In this document: positions 34,537 to 44,660 of the stretch, one piece after another
Numbering within the stretch: position 1 is the stretch's first letter
Layout of the letters: the number at the start of each line of letters is the position of its first letter
From: Mitsuaria sp. PDC51
GTDB lineage: Bacteria > Pseudomonadota > Gammaproteobacteria > Burkholderiales > Burkholderiaceae_C
Reading direction: 5' to 3'
Length of the DNA stretch: 64,000 nucleotides
Assembly (NCBI RefSeq): GCF_900113225.1
Contig: NZ_FOZE01000002.1
Span: 930,001 to 994,000, forward strand
Position numbers and translations under genes: made by a program
The notes under the pieces: model-generated
Databases searched by the model: none
The model's input: only the letters and a program-made list of their open reading frames with translations
What the model was told of the DNA's origin: nothing

Positions 34537-35529
34537 TCAACGCTTGTCGAGACCCTGGGGCGGCCAGTTCTCGAGACGCGAGCCCAGGGTCAGGCCGCGC
34601 GAGGCGAGCACTTCCTTGATCTCGTTGAGCGACTTGCGACCCAGGTTCGGGGTCTTCAGCAGCTCGGTCTCGGTGCGCTGGATCAGGTCACCGATGTAAT
34701 AGATGTTCTCGGCCTTCAGGCAGTTGGCCGAGCGCACGGTCAGCTCGAGCTCGTCGACCGGACGCAGCAGGATCGGATCGAAGCTGCTGGAACGGGCGGC
34801 CGGCGCCTGGTCGAAGACGTCGACCAGATCGGTGCCTTGCAGCTGGGCGAAGACGGCCATCTGCTCGACCAGGATCTTGGCCGAGGCGCGGATCGCTTCT
34901 TCCGGGCTGATCGCGCCGTTGGTCTCGATCTCCATGACCAGCTTGTCCAGGTCGGTACGCTGCTCGACGCGGGCGTTCTCGACGGCATAGCTGACGCGCT
35001 TGACCGGGCTGAACGAGGCGTCCAGCACGATGCGACCGATGGCCTTGGTCGGCTCGTCGCCATAGCGGCGCATGTTGCCAGGCACGTAGCCGCGGCCCTT
35101 CTCGACCTTGATCTGCATGTCCAGCTTGCCGCCTTGCGACAGGTGGGCGATGACGTGCTCAGGGTTGATGATCTCGACGTCGTGCGGGGTCTGGATGTCA
35201 GCGGCGGTGACGGGGCCTTCGCCTTCCTTGCGCAGGACCAGCGTCACTTCCTCACGGTTGTGCAGGCGGAACACCACGCCCTTCAGGTTCAGCATGATGT
35301 GGACCACATCTTCCTGAACGCCGTCGATGGCGGAGTACTCGTGCAGCACGCCCGCGATCGTCACTTCCGTCGGCGCATAACCCACCATCGAGGACAGCAG
35401 CACACGGCGCAGGGCGTTGCCCAGGGTGTGGCCATAGCCGCGTTCGAACGGCTCCAGGATCACCTTGGCGCGATGACCGCCCAGGGGCTCCACAGTGATG
35501 GATTTGGGTTTGAGCAGATTCGTTTGCAT
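34537..35529 (-). CDS. rpoA: RNA polymerase alpha subunit
   Basis: This 330-residue protein has the N-terminal dimerisation domain (about 20-235; [27 protein letters not shown], given in part) and the C-terminal DNA- and activator-contacting domain (about 250-320; [36 protein letters not shown]). It assembles the core enzyme with the beta and beta' subunits encoded at 55-63 kb. It lies between rpsD and rplQ, and a terminator-like hairpin precedes it. Confidence 0.98.
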   Translation of the reverse strand: MQTNLLKPKSITVEPLGGHRAKVILEPFERGYGHTLGNALRRVLLSSMVGYAPTEVTIAGVLHEYSAIDGVQEDVVHIMLNLKGVVFRLHNREEVTLVLRKEGEGPVTAADIQTPHDVEIINPEHVIAHLSQGGKLDMQIKVEKGRGYVPGNMRRYGDEPTKAIGRIVLDASFSPVKRVSYAVENARVEQRTDLDKLVMEIETNGAISPEEAIRASAKILVEQMAVFAQLQGTDLVDVFDQAPAARSSSFDPILLRPVDELELTVRSANCLKAENIYYIGDLIQRTETELLKTPNLGRKSLNEIKEVLASRGLTLGSRLENWPPQGLDKR

Positions 35530-35623
35530 GAGGTCTTTCTTTCAATACCCTCGGTTCGTTACACCGATAAGGCTGAGGGACCAACCAGGCGCGCCCAATA
35601 CAGCTGACGACGCCCGGACGAGG

Positions 35624-35657
35624 AAAAGCCGAGCAGGCCCCTGCGGGGCCGCTCGGC
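35624..35657 (-). terminator. Terminator-like hairpin between rpsD and rpoA
   Basis: GCCGAGC (35628-35634) pairs with GCTCGGC (35651-35657), with an inner GGCCC/GGGCC stem around a short loop and one bulged A. On the minus strand it is followed by TTTTCC. It starts 13 bases after the rpsD stop and may cause partial termination inside the alpha operon. Confidence 0.75.
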
Positions 35658-35670
35658 AGGCACGAAAGAA

Positions 35671-36294
35671 TTAACGCGAGTACAACTCAACGATCAGCGA
35701 TTCGTTGATCTCGGCGCCGAACTCGTCGCGATCCGGCGTCTTCTTGAAGACGCCTTCCATCTTGGTGGCGTCGACGGCCACCCAGGCCGGCAGGCCGATC
35801 GACTCGGCCAGCTTCAGGCTGTCGACGATGCGCAGCTGCTTCTTGGCCTTCTCGCGCACGGCGACGACGTCACCGGCCTTCACCAGGTAGGAAGCGATGT
35901 TCACGACCTCGCCGTTCACCGTGATGCTCTTGTGCGAGACCAGCTGGCGGGCTTCCGCGCGCGTCGAGCCGAAGCCCATGCGATAGACGACGTTGTCTAG
36001 GCGCGATTCCAGCAGGACCAGCAGGTTCACACCGGTCGAGCCCTTGCGGCGCTCGGCTTCGGCGAAGTAGCGGCGGAACTGGCGCTCCAGCACGCCGTAC
36101 ATGCGCTTGACCTTCTGCTTCTCGCGCAGCTGCAGACCGAAGTCGGAGGTACGCTGGCCCGAAGTACGGCCGTGCTGGCCGGGCTTGGTGTCGAACTTGG
36201 CCTTGTCGCTGATGGCGCGGCGGGCGCTCTTCAGGAACAGGTCGGTGCCTTCACGGCGGGAAAGTTTGGCCTTCGGGCCGAGGTAACGTGCCAC
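35671..36294 (-). CDS. rpsD: 30S ribosomal protein S4
   Basis: This 207-residue protein starts [20 protein letters not shown]. It is a primary 16S rRNA binder, with an S4 RNA-binding domain at about 98-160 ([28 protein letters not shown], given in part). S4 can repress its own operon in enteric bacteria. The N-terminal segment lacks the four-cysteine zinc site. It is preceded by a 232-base gap and a hairpin after rpsK, so it may have its own promoter. Confidence 0.98.
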   Translation of the reverse strand: MARYLGPKAKLSRREGTDLFLKSARRAISDKAKFDTKPGQHGRTSGQRTSDFGLQLREKQKVKRMYGVLERQFRRYFAEAERRKGSTGVNLLVLLESRLDNVVYRMGFGSTRAEARQLVSHKSITVNGEVVNIASYLVKAGDVVAVREKAKKQLRIVDSLKLAESIGLPAWVAVDATKMEGVFKKTPDRDEFGAEINESLIVELYSR

Positions 36295-36436
36295 TTTGCG
36301 TGTCCTTCATCAATCTGACGCGCGCCCGGAGACATTCCAGGTTGCGCGCGAGTCCGGCCAGTGTTTTTGTAGGCTCGGACGGTGGGCTTCAAGAAGTCGA
36401 AGACTTCGGCTGAGGGGCGTTTCCACCATCCTCAGC

Positions 36437-36470
36437 AAAACGGCCGGCTGGCACTGACGCGCCAGCCGGC
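36437..36470 (-). terminator. Terminator-like hairpin between rpsK and rpsD
   Basis: GCCGGCTGGC (36443-36452) and GCCAGCCGGC (36461-36470) form a perfect 10-bp stem with an 8-base loop. On the minus strand it is followed by CGTTTTGC. It lies 57 bases after the rpsK stop, inside the 232-base rpsK-rpsD gap; the rest of the gap shows no certain promoter. Confidence 0.75.
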
Positions 36471-36526
36471 TGGATCTGATCGAATCAGCGATTATCGCAC
36501 TGATTGCGATCGCTCTGCGCAAGCGC

Positions 36527-36931
36527 TTAGATGCGGCGACGCTTCTGCGGACGGCAGCCGTTGTGCGGCACCGGCGTCACGTCGGAGATCGAGTTGATGC
36601 GGATGCCCAGCGCGGCCAGGGCACGCACCGAGGATTCGCGACCCGGGCCGGGGCCCTTGATCTTGACGTCCAGGTTCTTGATGCCCTGCTCCTGAGCGGC
36701 ACGGCCGGCCACTTCGGCAGCCACCTGGGCCGCGAAGGGAGTCGACTTGCGCGAGCCCTTGAAGCCCTGGCCGCCCGAGGAGGCCCAGGACAGCGCACCA
36801 CCTTGACGATCGGTGATCGTGATGATGGTGTTGTTGAACGACGCGTGCACGTGGGCGATGCCGTCGGCAACGTTCTTCCGAACCTTCTTGCGAACGCGCT
36901 GGGCAGCCGAGTTATTGGGTGCTTTTGCCAT
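36527..36931 (-). CDS. rpsK: 30S ribosomal protein S11
   Basis: This 134-residue protein contains the conserved core [21 protein letters not shown] and ends in [17 protein letters not shown], typical of S11. It sits on the 30S platform near the mRNA exit. It follows rpsM by 26 bases. Confidence 0.98.
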   Translation of the reverse strand: MAKAPNNSAAQRVRKKVRKNVADGIAHVHASFNNTIITITDRQGGALSWASSGGQGFKGSRKSTPFAAQVAAEVAGRAAQEQGIKNLDVKIKGPGPGRESSVRALAALGIRINSISDVTPVPHNGCRPQKRRRI

Positions 36932-36957
36932 GGTTTGCTTTCTTCAGATGCCGCCGA

Positions 36958-37323
36958 TTACTTCTTGCCGGTCGCCGCCGACTTGCGCGGACCCTTGCGG
37001 GTACGGGCATTCGTGCGGGTACGCTGGCCGCGCACCGGCAGGCCACGGCGATGGCGGAAGCCACGATAGCAACCCAGGTCCATCAGGCGCTTGATGTTGA
37101 TGGACATCTCGCGACGCAGGTCGCCTTCGATGGTCAGGCGGCCCACTTCCTCACGGATCTTTTCCAGATCGGAGTCGGTCAGGTCCTTGACCTTCTTGTC
37201 CAGCGGAATGCCGCAGCTGTTGCAGATCTTCTGCGCGGTCGTACGGCCAATGCCGTAGATCGAGGTCAGACCGATCTCGGTGTGCTTGTGCGGCGGAATG
37301 TTGATACCAGCAATACGTGCCAT
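36958..37323 (-). CDS. rpsM: 30S ribosomal protein S13
   Basis: This 121-residue protein opens [20 protein letters not shown] and has the conserved C-terminal block [20 protein letters not shown]. It lies in the 30S head and contacts the P-site tRNA and the 50S subunit. It follows rpmJ by 36 bases. Confidence 0.98.
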   Translation of the reverse strand: MARIAGINIPPHKHTEIGLTSIYGIGRTTAQKICNSCGIPLDKKVKDLTDSDLEKIREEVGRLTIEGDLRREMSINIKRLMDLGCYRGFRHRRGLPVRGQRTRTNARTRKGPRKSAATGKK

Positions 37324-37359
37324 GTGCGTCCTCTAATTCGCTTGCAGTCGTGAGGCCAA

Positions 37360-37473
37360 TCAGCCTTGGCGCTGCTTGTGGCGGGGATCGGTACAGATCA
37401 CACGCACCACGCCATTACGACGGATGATCTTGCAATTGCGGCACATCTTCTTGACGGATGCCGAAACTTTCAT
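37360..37473 (-). CDS. rpmJ: 50S ribosomal protein L36
   Basis: This 37-residue protein reads [16 protein letters not shown] at its start and ends PRHKQRQG. Zinc ligands Cys11, Cys14, Cys27 and His33 are all present, so it is the zinc-binding (C+) form. It lies between infA and rpsM, the normal position in the spc operon. Confidence 0.97.
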   Translation of the reverse strand: MKVSASVKKMCRNCKIIRRNGVVRVICTDPRHKQRQG

Positions 37474-37536
37474 GGTCTGCTCCTTGACCTACTCTGTTCG
37501 CTCAATCAGCGTTAATCCGGGGGGTTGCTAAAAAGC

Positions 37537-37755
37537 TCACTTCGCCCGGAACACGATGCGAGCACGACTCAAATCGTACGGTGTCAATTCCACAGTCACC
37601 TTGTCGCCTGGGAGGATTCGGATGTAGTGCATCCGCATCTTCCCGGAAATGTGACCGAGAACGACGTGACCGTTCTCCAGCTTGACTCGGAAGGTTGCAT
37701 TCGGGAGGTTCTCGAGAATCTCGCCTTGCATCTGAATGACGTCGTCTTTCGCCAT
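37537..37755 (-). CDS. infA: Translation initiation factor IF-1
   Basis: This 72-residue OB-fold protein starts [20 protein letters not shown] and contains [20 protein letters not shown] and the [11 protein letters not shown] end. It blocks the ribosomal A site during initiation. Its place between secY and rpmJ is common in betaproteobacteria. Confidence 0.97.
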   Translation of the reverse strand: MAKDDVIQMQGEILENLPNATFRVKLENGHVVLGHISGKMRMHYIRILPGDKVTVELTPYDLSRARIVFRAK

Positions 37756-37805
37756 ACCTTCGATACTTGCCGAATTGGGTCTGAATGTTTACCTAGCCTG
37801 GTGCA

Positions 37806-39116
37806 TCAGTTGGCCTTGAAGCTGGCCTTCTTCAGCAGGGACTCATACTGCTGGCTCATCACGTAGGACTGGACCTGCGCCCAGAAGTCCATCGTGACGA
37901 CCACGATGATCAACAGCGACGTGCCACCGAAATAGAACGGGACGTTGTACTTCAGCGTCAGGAACTCAGGCAGCAGGCACACGCCGGTGATGTACACCGC
38001 CCCGGCCAGCGTCAGCCGGGACAGGATCTTGTCGATGTGCCGAGCCGTCTGGTCACCGGGACGGATCCCGGGGATGAACGCACCGCTCTTCTTCAGGTTG
38101 TCTGCGGTCTCACGGCTGTTGAACACCAGCGCCGTGTAGAAGAAGCAGAAGAACACGATCGCAGCCGAATACAGCAGCACATAGATCGGTTGTCCCGGAC
38201 GCAGCGCATCCGCGATGTCCTTCAGCCAGCGCATGCTGTCGCCAGTCGCGAACCAGCTCACCAGCGTGGTGGGCAGCAAGATGATCGACGACGCGAAGAT
38301 CGGCGGAATCACACCCGACATGTTCAGCTTTAGCGGCAGATGCGAACTCTGGCCACCGTAGACCTTGTTCCCGACCTGACGCTTCGCGTAGTTCACCAGG
38401 ATCTTGCGCTGGCCACGTTCGACGAACACGACCAGGTAAGTCACCGCGGCCACGATCACGATCACGATCAGGCACGAGAACACGCTCATCGCACCGGTAC
38501 GAACCAGCTCGAGCAGGCCGCCGATGGCGCCTGGCAGACCAGCGGCGATGCCGCCGAAGATCAGGATCGAGATGCCGTTGCCCAGACCGCGCTCGGTGAT
38601 CTGCTCACCCAGCCACATCAGGAACATCGTGCCGGCCACCAGACTGGTCACCGCGGTGATGCGGAAACCGAAGCCCGGGCTCAACACCAGCCCCGGAGAG
38701 CTCTCCAGAGCGAACGCGATGCTCAGACTCTGGAAGATCGCCAGGCCCAGCGTGCCGTAGCGCGTGTACTGCGTGATCTTGCGACGCCCCGCCTCGCCTT
38801 CCTTCTTCAGCGCTTCCAGGCTCGGCACCACGTAGGTCATGAGCTGCATGACGATCGAGGCCGAGATGTAGGGCATGATGCCCAGCGCGAAGACGGTGAA
38901 GCGCGACAGCGCACCGCCCGAGAACATGTTGAACAGGCTCAGGATCCCGCCCTGCTGGCCCTTGAACAGCTGCTGAAGCTGCGCCGGATCGATACCGGGC
39001 ACGGGGATGTGCGCCCCGATGCGGTAAACCACCAGCGCGAGGACCAGGAACACCAGCCGGCGACGCAGGTCGCCGAACTTGCCGCTCTTGGCCAACTGGG
39101 ATGCGTTGCTTGCCAC
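37806..39116 (-). CDS. secY: Protein translocase channel subunit SecY
   Basis: This 436-residue, ten-helix membrane channel is the core of the Sec translocon. Recognisable blocks include [20 protein letters not shown] (plug region), [17 protein letters not shown] and [15 protein letters not shown], a cytoplasmic loop contacting SecA and ribosomes. It works with SecDF-YajC encoded at 10.6-14.1 kb. It is 26 bases after rplO. Confidence 0.98.
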   Translation of the reverse strand: MASNASQLAKSGKFGDLRRRLVFLVLALVVYRIGAHIPVPGIDPAQLQQLFKGQQGGILSLFNMFSGGALSRFTVFALGIMPYISASIVMQLMTYVVPSLEALKKEGEAGRRKITQYTRYGTLGLAIFQSLSIAFALESSPGLVLSPGFGFRITAVTSLVAGTMFLMWLGEQITERGLGNGISILIFGGIAAGLPGAIGGLLELVRTGAMSVFSCLIVIVIVAAVTYLVVFVERGQRKILVNYAKRQVGNKVYGGQSSHLPLKLNMSGVIPPIFASSIILLPTTLVSWFATGDSMRWLKDIADALRPGQPIYVLLYSAAIVFFCFFYTALVFNSRETADNLKKSGAFIPGIRPGDQTARHIDKILSRLTLAGAVYITGVCLLPEFLTLKYNVPFYFGGTSLLIIVVVTMDFWAQVQSYVMSQQYESLLKKASFKAN

Positions 39117-39142
39117 TGCCGCCTAGTCCTGTGCTTGGCTGA

Positions 39143-39574
39143 TTAAGCGACGGAGCCGCCGGCGGCTTCGATTGCCGCCTTCGCGCCGGCCGTCACGCCC
39201 AGACCCTTGATCGACACCTTGCGGGTGATCTCGCCGGACTTGATGACCTTCACCGACTTCGCCAGCTCCGACACCAGGCCGACAGCCTTCAGCGTCAGCA
39301 GGTCGATTTCATCGCCGGTCAGCTGGTTCAGTTCCGACAGCGTCACTTCCGCGTTGAACGGACGAGCCAGGGACTTGAAACCACGCTTGGGCAGGCGACG
39401 CTGCAGCGGCATCTGGCCGCCTTCGAAGCCGACCTTGTGGAAGCCACCGGCGCGCGACTTCTGACCCTTGTGACCACGGCCGGCGGTCTTACCCAGACCC
39501 GAGCCGATGCCACGGCCCACGCGACGCTTGGCGTGCTTGGCACCAGCGGCGGGCTTGATGGTATTGAGTTGCAT
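39143..39574 (-). CDS. rplO: 50S ribosomal protein L15
   Basis: This 143-residue protein has the Gly/Lys/Arg-rich L15 N-terminus ([20 protein letters not shown]) and the globular C-terminal end with [18 protein letters not shown]. It is a late 50S assembly protein. It follows rpmD by 25 bases. Confidence 0.98.
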   Translation of the reverse strand: MQLNTIKPAAGAKHAKRRVGRGIGSGLGKTAGRGHKGQKSRAGGFHKVGFEGGQMPLQRRLPKRGFKSLARPFNAEVTLSELNQLTGDEIDLLTLKAVGLVSELAKSVKVIKSGEITRKVSIKGLGVTAGAKAAIEAAGGSVA

Positions 39575-39599
39575 CTTCTATTCCTCGTCGATGCTGTGC

Positions 39600-39782
39600 T
39601 TACAGCACCTGCACCAGGTAGGCGATCTTGTTGATCATGCCGCGCACCGCGGGCGTGTCTTCCAGCGTCTTCGTGCTGTTCAGCTTGCGAAGACCCAGGC
39701 CGACGACCGTCGCGCGATGGTCGGCGCGGCAGCCGATCGGGCTGCGGACCAGCTTGACCGTGAGCGTTTTCTTGTCAGACAT
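39600..39782 (-). CDS. rpmD: 50S ribosomal protein L30
   Basis: This 60-residue protein starts [17 protein letters not shown] and contains [20 protein letters not shown], the L30 signature. The start at 39782 gives the standard length; the frame is open 35 codons upstream within rpsE. It lies 16 bases after rpsE. Confidence 0.97.
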   Translation of the reverse strand: MSDKKTLTVKLVRSPIGCRADHRATVVGLGLRKLNSTKTLEDTPAVRGMINKIAYLVQVL

Positions 39783-39798
39783 CTCGATCTCCTGGCGC

Positions 39799-40317
39799 TC
39801 AGTTGAAGATTTCTTCAACCGTCTTGCCGCGCTTGGCCGCCACTTGGGCGGGCGTGGAGCAGCGCTTGAGCGCGTCCAGCGTGGCACGAACCATGTTGTA
39901 GGGGTTGGTCGAACCGTGGCTCTTGGTCACGATGTCGGTCACGCCCATCACTTCGAAGACAGCGCGCATCGGGCCGCCAGCGATCACGCCGGTACCGGCG
40001 GGAGCCGGAGCCATGATCACGTGCGCCGCGCCGTGCTCACCCACCACGTTGTGCTGGATGGTGCCGTTCTTCAGGGCGACCTTGATCATGTTGCGGCGGG
40101 CCGATTCCATCGCCTTCTGCACGGCGACGGGCACTTCCTTGGCCTTGCCCTTGCCCATGCCGATGCGGCCATCGCCATCACCGACCACGGTCAGCGCAGC
40201 GAAGGACAGCGTGCGGCCGCCCTTCACAACCTTCGTGACGCGGTTGACCGCGATCATCTTTTCCTTCAGGCCGTCGTCGTTGCCTTCGGTCTGAGCGCGG
40301 GGTTGAAACTTTGCCAT
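39799..40317 (-). CDS. rpsE: 30S ribosomal protein S5
   Basis: This 172-residue protein has the double-stranded-RNA-like N-terminal domain ([20 protein letters not shown]) and the C-terminal domain starting at [21 protein letters not shown]5 helps shape the mRNA entry channel and decoding accuracy. It follows rplR by 18 bases. Confidence 0.98.
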   Translation of the reverse strand: MAKFQPRAQTEGNDDGLKEKMIAVNRVTKVVKGGRTLSFAALTVVGDGDGRIGMGKGKAKEVPVAVQKAMESARRNMIKVALKNGTIQHNVVGEHGAAHVIMAPAPAGTGVIAGGPMRAVFEVMGVTDIVTKSHGSTNPYNMVRATLDALKRCSTPAQVAAKRGKTVEEIFN

Positions 40318-40335
40318 TTCCTAATCCTTTGAGCG

Positions 40336-40695
40336 TCAGAACTGCAGGCCGGCTTCGCGAGCGGCTTCAGCCAGGGCCTTGACACGGCCGTGGTAGGCGA
40401 AGCCCGAACGGTCGAAAGCCACCTTCTCGACGCCAGCGGCCTTCGCCTTCTCGGCGATGCGCTTGCCGATCAGGCTCGCGGCGGCCACGTTGCCACCCTT
40501 GCCGGACAGCTGCGTGCGCACTTCCTTCTCGGCGGTCGAAGCGGAAGCCAGCACGCGCTGACCGTCTTCGGAGATGACCGAGGCGTAGATGTGCAGGTTC
40601 GAGCGGAAGACCGTCAGACGGGCCACGCGCTGCAGGGCGATGCGGGCACGCGTTTGACGCGAACGACGCAGGCGTTGTTCCTTCTTGTTCAGCAT
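40336..40695 (-). CDS. rplR: 50S ribosomal protein L18
   Basis: This 119-residue protein binds 5S rRNA. It opens [20 protein letters not shown] and ends with [20 protein letters not shown], both typical. The start at 40695 gives the standard length and lies 11 bases after the rplF stop. Confidence 0.98.
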   Translation of the reverse strand: MLNKKEQRLRRSRQTRARIALQRVARLTVFRSNLHIYASVISEDGQRVLASASTAEKEVRTQLSGKGGNVAAASLIGKRIAEKAKAAGVEKVAFDRSGFAYHGRVKALAEAAREAGLQF

Positions 40696-40706
40696 GGCGC
40701 GGCTCC

Positions 40707-41240
40707 TTACTTCTTCTTGGTCTCTTTGAGGGAGACCTTCTCGTCGGCGTAACGGATGCCCTTGCCCTTGTAGGGCTCCGGCGGACGGATCGCGCGCACT
40801 TCGGCAGCGATCTGGCCGACGACCTGGCGATCCGCACCCTTGATCAGGATTTCCGTCTGGGTCGGGCACTCGACCTTGATACCAGCCGGCATGTCCTTGA
40901 CCACCGGATGCGAGAAACCGATCTGCAGGTTCAGCTTCTGGCCTTGGGCCTGGGCACGGAAGCCCACGCCAACCAGGTTCAGCTTCTTCTCGAAGCCCTT
41001 GCTGACGCCGTTGACCATGTTGTTCAGCAGCGCGCGCATCGTGCCGCTCATCGCATCGGCTTCAGCCGATTCGTTGACCGGGACGAAAGTCAGCTTGCCG
41101 CCTTCCAGCTTGACCGTGACCAGCGGATTCGCGGCCACGAACAGGGTGCCCTGGGCACCCTTGACGCTGATCTTCTCAGCGGCGATCGTCGCTTCCACGC
41201 CTTGCGGGAGGACGACCGGCATTTTTCCAACGCGGGACAT
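40707..41240 (-). CDS. rplF: 50S ribosomal protein L6
   Basis: This 177-residue protein opens [20 protein letters not shown] and has the L6 end signature [20 protein letters not shown]. It consists of two related domains and sits at the base of the L7/L12 stalk. It follows rpsH by 18 bases. Confidence 0.98.
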   Translation of the reverse strand: MSRVGKMPVVLPQGVEATIAAEKISVKGAQGTLFVAANPLVTVKLEGGKLTFVPVNESAEADAMSGTMRALLNNMVNGVSKGFEKKLNLVGVGFRAQAQGQKLNLQIGFSHPVVKDMPAGIKVECPTQTEILIKGADRQVVGQIAAEVRAIRPPEPYKGKGIRYADEKVSLKETKKK

Positions 41241-41258
41241 TGTCTGTCTCTCCTTGGC

Positions 41259-41654
41259 TTAGGCGACGTAGCAAAGCACTTCGCCGCCGACACCGGCTTG
41301 ACGTGCCTTGCGGTCGGTCATCACACCCTTCGGGGTCGTGACGATCGCCACGCCCAGGCCATTCATGACCTGGGGAATGTCGTGGCGGCCCTTGTAGATG
41401 CGCAGGCCGGGACGGCTCACGCGCTCGATGCGCTCGATCACCGGACGACCGGCGTAATACTTCAGCGCGATCTCGAGCTCGGGGCGGGCAGCATCGCCAC
41501 GCACCGCGAAATCGTCGATATAGCCTTCATCCTTCAGGACCTTGGCGATCGCGACCTTCAGCTTCGACGAAGGCATCACGACGCTGGCCTTCTCAACGCT
41601 CTGGGCGTTGCGAATGCGGGTCAGCATATCGGCGATAGGATCACTCATGCTCAT
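41259..41654 (-). CDS. rpsH: 30S ribosomal protein S8
   Basis: This 131-residue protein starts [18 protein letters not shown] and carries the C-terminal rRNA-binding block [18 protein letters not shown] (here [20 protein letters not shown]). In enteric bacteria S8 represses the spc operon by binding the rplN-rplE leader. It follows rpsN by 23 bases. Confidence 0.98.
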   Translation of the reverse strand: MSMSDPIADMLTRIRNAQSVEKASVVMPSSKLKVAIAKVLKDEGYIDDFAVRGDAARPELEIALKYYAGRPVIERIERVSRPGLRIYKGRHDIPQVMNGLGVAIVTTPKGVMTDRKARQAGVGGEVLCYVA

Positions 41655-41677
41655 ACGAAATCTCCTAAACCTGCCGA

Positions 41678-41983
41678 TTACCAGCTGGCCTTGACGACAC
41701 CGGGGATGTCGCCCTTGAAGGCCAGCTCACGAATCTTGTTACGAGCCAGGCCGAACTTGCGGAACGTGCCACGGGGGCGGCCGGTCAGTTCGCAGCGGTT
41801 GCGCTGGCGGGTCGGGTTGGCGTTCCGGGGCAGCTTCTGCAGCTCCAGGCGGGCCAGATAGCGCTCTTCGTCCGACTTCTTGCTGTCGTCGATGATGGCC
41901 TTCAGTTCCGCGTACTTCTTGGCGTACTTGGCGACCAGTTGGGCGCGCTTCAGCTCACGTTGCTTGATCGAGAGTTTTGCCAC
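41678..41983 (-). CDS. rpsN: 30S ribosomal protein S14 (zinc-free type)
   Basis: This 101-residue protein starts [20 protein letters not shown] and ends with [20 protein letters not shown] and [11 protein letters not shown]. It has the long form without the CxxC pairs, so it needs no zinc. It lies 8 bases after rplE. Confidence 0.98.
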   Translation of the reverse strand: MAKLSIKQRELKRAQLVAKYAKKYAELKAIIDDSKKSDEERYLARLELQKLPRNANPTRQRNRCELTGRPRGTFRKFGLARNKIRELAFKGDIPGVVKASW

Positions 41984-41991
41984 GGGTCACC

Positions 41992-42531
41992 TCAGTTCTT
42001 GAACGGGAACTTGAACGCAGCCAGCAGAGCCTTGGCTTCGTCGTCCGTCTTGGCCGTCGTCGTGATGCTGATGTTCAGACCACGCAGAGCATCCACCTTG
42101 TCGTATTCGATTTCGGGGAAGATGATCTGTTCCTTGACGCCGATGTTGTAGTTGCCGCGACCGTCGAACGAACGACCGGAGATACCGCGGAAGTCACGCA
42201 CGCGCGGCAGGGCCACGGTGACGAAACGGTCCAGGAATTCGTACATCGTGGCGCCACGCAGGGTCACCATGCAGCCGATGGGCACGCCGTCACGGATCTT
42301 GAAGCCGGCGATCGCCTTCTTCGACTTGGTGACGACAGGCTTCTGGCCGGCGATCTTGGTCAGGTCGCCCACGGCGTGGTCCATGACCTTCTTGTCGGCG
42401 ACCGCCTCGCTCACGCCCATGTTCAGCGTGATTTTGGTGATGCGCGGCACTTCCATCACGGACTTGTAGCCGAACTTCTCGGTCAGACCCGGGACGACCT
42501 TCTCGCGATAGAACTCTTGCAAACGAGCCAT
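41992..42531 (-). CDS. rplE: 50S ribosomal protein L5
   Basis: This 179-residue protein binds 5S rRNA with L18. It contains [32 protein letters not shown] and [20 protein letters not shown], all typical. It follows rplX by 10 bases. Confidence 0.98.
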   Translation of the reverse strand: MARLQEFYREKVVPGLTEKFGYKSVMEVPRITKITLNMGVSEAVADKKVMDHAVGDLTKIAGQKPVVTKSKKAIAGFKIRDGVPIGCMVTLRGATMYEFLDRFVTVALPRVRDFRGISGRSFDGRGNYNIGVKEQIIFPEIEYDKVDALRGLNISITTTAKTDDEAKALLAAFKFPFKN

Positions 42532-42541
42532 GTCTTACCCC

Positions 42542-42859
42542 TTAGGCCTTGATCTCTTCGCCGGTCGACTTGAACACGCGCACCCGCTTGCCATCCGCGC
42601 CGAGCTTGATGCCCACGCGATCGGCCTTGCCGGCAGCGGCGTTGAAGATCGCCACGTTGGATTGATGGATGGGCATGGACTTGTCGACGATGCCGCCAGT
42701 CGTGCCCTTCAGCGGGTTCGGCTTGACGTGCTTTTTGACGACGTTGATGCCTTCGACCACGACATGGTCGGCATCGACGCGCAGCGTCACGGTGCCGCGC
42801 TTACCCTTGTCGCGGCCGGTCAGGACGATGACCTCGTCGCCTGTGCGAATCTTGTTCAT
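42542..42859 (-). CDS. rplX: 50S ribosomal protein L24
   Basis: This 105-residue assembly-initiator protein has the KOW motif near the start ([20 protein letters not shown]) and the conserved [11 protein letters not shown] segment. It follows rplN by 25 bases. Confidence 0.98.
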   Translation of the reverse strand: MNKIRTGDEVIVLTGRDKGKRGTVTLRVDADHVVVEGINVVKKHVKPNPLKGTTGGIVDKSMPIHQSNVAIFNAAAGKADRVGIKLGADGKRVRVFKSTGEEIKA

Positions 42860-42884
42860 GGCAATACCTTTGTCTGAGCGGGGC

Positions 42885-43253
42885 TTAGAGCACCTCAGGC
42901 GCCAGCGACACGATCTTCATGAAGCGCTCGGTACGCAGTTCACGCGTGACCGGGCCGAAGATGCGGGTGCCGATGGGCTCCAGCTTGGCGTTCAGCAGCA
43001 CGGCGGCATTGCCGTCGAACTTGACCAGGGAGCCGTCCTGGCGGCGCACACCCTTGGCAGTGCGCACGACCACCGCGTTGTAGACCTCGCCCTTCTTGAC
43101 GCGGCCGCGCGGAGCAGCTTCCTTGATGCTGACCTTGATGATGTCGCCAATATGCGCATAGCGACGCTTGGAACCACCAAGCACCTTGATGCACATGACG
43201 GACTTGGCGCCAGTGTTGTCCGCGACGTCGAGTCGCGATTGCATTTGGATCAT
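42885..43253 (-). CDS. rplN: 50S ribosomal protein L14
   Basis: This 122-residue protein starts [20 protein letters not shown] and ends [16 protein letters not shown], the standard L14. It is the first gene of the spc operon here, with its own promoter about 215 bases upstream. The start at 43253 matches the universal N-terminus. Confidence 0.98.
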   Translation of the reverse strand: MIQMQSRLDVADNTGAKSVMCIKVLGGSKRRYAHIGDIIKVSIKEAAPRGRVKKGEVYNAVVVRTAKGVRRQDGSLVKFDGNAAVLLNAKLEPIGTRIFGPVTRELRTERFMKIVSLAPEVL

Positions 43254-43467
43254 GTCTGTCCCCAACTTTTCCCGCTCAGGCAACTGCGACCATCGCAGCC
43301 ATCCAGAGAGCGGTCAGTCTTGGGCCCGTAAGCCAATCACCTGTCACCTTGCGGCGACCCGCGTCTGGCCTAAATGGGCAAGAAACCTAGAACCGAAGGC
43401 GGCGCGTTTCAGGAGCGGGCCCCGAAACCCCGTTGAGCAACGGAGCCACCATTCGGCGAAGCTGCGG

Positions 43468-43497
43468 ATTATGCGCGAAGCACAATCTGCCTGTCAA
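43468..43497 (-). promoter_or_regulatory. Near-consensus sigma-70 promoter of the spc operon
   Basis: On the minus strand TTGACA (43497-43492) and CATAAT (43473-43468) are 18 bases apart. It lies between the peroxiredoxin stop (43514) and rplN (start 43253), leaving a leader of about 205 bases. No terminator follows it, so it should drive rplN onward. Confidence 0.82.
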
Positions 43498-43513
43498 CTG
43501 GCGGATTTAGCTG

Positions 43514-44023
43514 TCAGAGCGCCTGCGCCTGCTTGAGCAGCGTGCCGGCGTCACTGACCTCGAACTTGCCGGGCGCCTCGATGTTCAGCGTCTTGACGAC
43601 ACCGTCCTTGACCAGCATCGAGTAGCGCTGCGAGCGCAGACCCATGCCGCGGGCGACCAGGTCCAGCGTCAGACCCGTGGCCTGCGTGAAAGCCGCGCTG
43701 CCGTCAGCCATCATGCGAACCTTGCCCGCTGTCTTCTGTTCGCGCCCCCAAGCGCCCATCACGAATGCGTCGTTCACCGAGATGCACCAGATCTCGTCGA
43801 CGCCCGCGGCCTTGAATGCGTCGGCCTGGGCCACGTAGCCCGGAACATGCTGCGCGGAGCACGTCGGCGTGAAAGCGCCCGGCAGCGCGAAGATCGCCAC
43901 GGTCTTGCCTGCGGTCAGCTTCTCGATGTCAAAGCTGTTCGGACCGAGCGAGCAACCCTCGCCCTCGACTTCGATGAATTCCTGCAGATTGCCGGCCGGC
44001 AGTCGATCGCCCACTTTCAGCAT
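43514..44023 (-). CDS. Peroxiredoxin (Prx5-type)
   Basis: This 169-residue thiol peroxidase reduces hydrogen peroxide and organic peroxides. The peroxidatic cysteine is Cys55 in LPGAFTPTCSAQHVPGY, the Prx5 signature; other cysteines are Cys24 and Cys80. CAGGAG six bases before the ATG at 44023 fixes the start. It stands between rpsQ and rplN, separated from the S10 operon by a strong terminator and from the spc operon by a promoter, so it is an independent gene within the ribosomal cluster. Its own promoter is not evident. Confidence 0.94.
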   Translation of the reverse strand: MLKVGDRLPAGNLQEFIEVEGEGCSLGPNSFDIEKLTAGKTVAIFALPGAFTPTCSAQHVPGYVAQADAFKAAGVDEIWCISVNDAFVMGAWGREQKTAGKVRMMADGSAAFTQATGLTLDLVARGMGLRSQRYSMLVKDGVVKTLNIEAPGKFEVSDAGTLLKQAQAL

Positions 44024-44080
44024 GACGCACTCCTGATAGATGTTGTGAAGAAAAGGAAAGCGGCAGAGTGTGCCGCGAAA

Positions 44081-44123
44081 AATGAAAAATGGCTGCACAC
44101 CGGGATTACCGGCGTACAGCCAT
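44081..44123 (-). terminator. Strong terminator after rpsQ (end of S10 operon)
   Basis: The arms 44089-44103 and 44109-44123 form a 15-bp stem, including two G-U pairs in the RNA, with a short loop. On the minus strand it runs into TTTTTCATTTTTCG. It lies 60 bases after the rpsQ stop and upstream of the peroxiredoxin gene. Confidence 0.88.
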
Positions 44124-44182
44124 TCATGTGCCGGAGAACGGAGCGCTCCCGGCTGGCGCCGCCACGAGGGCGGCGCAGGCGA

Positions 44183-44452
44183 TCAGACCAGCTGAGCCTT
44201 CTCGACCAGGCGGGTCACCACCCAGCTCTTGGTCTTGGACAGCGGACGACCTTCAGCGATCTCGACCACGTCACCCATCTTGTACTCGCCCTTTTCGTCA
44301 TGGGCGTGGTACTTGCGGGAACGAGCCACGATCTTGCCGTAGAGCTCGTGCTTGGCACGGCGCTCGACCAGCACGGTGACGGTCTTGGCGCGCTTGTCGC
44401 TGACGACGCGACCGATCAGGGTGCGGGTGTTCTTCTCTTGAGCTTGCGTCAT
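44183..44452 (-). CDS. rpsQ: 30S ribosomal protein S17
   Basis: This 89-residue OB-fold protein contains [20 protein letters not shown] and the conserved [18 protein letters not shown]. It is a primary 16S rRNA binder. Its ATG overlaps the rpmC stop by four bases (ATGA). It is the last gene before the S10-operon terminator. Confidence 0.98.
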   Translation of the reverse strand: MTQAQEKNTRTLIGRVVSDKRAKTVTVLVERRAKHELYGKIVARSRKYHAHDEKGEYKMGDVVEIAEGRPLSKTKSWVVTRLVEKAQLV

Positions 44453-44646
44453 TTCGCGGCTCCCTTCTTCTCGGCCAGGATGGTCTTGGCGCGGGCGATG
44501 TCACGACGCGTCTTGCCCAGCACCGAGGTGTTGGTCAGTTGTTGCGTCGCCTTTTGCATGCGCAGACCAAAGTGGGCCTTCAGCAGATCGGTGACTTCCT
44601 TCTTCAGGGCAGCCACGTCCTTCGCGCGCAGTTCAGATGCTTTCAT
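44449..44646 (-). CDS. rpmC: 50S ribosomal protein L29
   Basis: This 65-residue helical protein ([38 protein letters not shown]) lies at the tunnel exit near the signal recognition particle docking site. It is coupled to rpsQ by a four-base overlap and follows rplP by 14 bases. Confidence 0.98.
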   Translation of the reverse strand: MKASELRAKDVAALKKEVTDLLKAHFGLRMQKATQQLTNTSVLGKTRRDIARAKTILAEKKGAAK

Positions 44647-44660
44647 GGGGTGTTCTCCAA

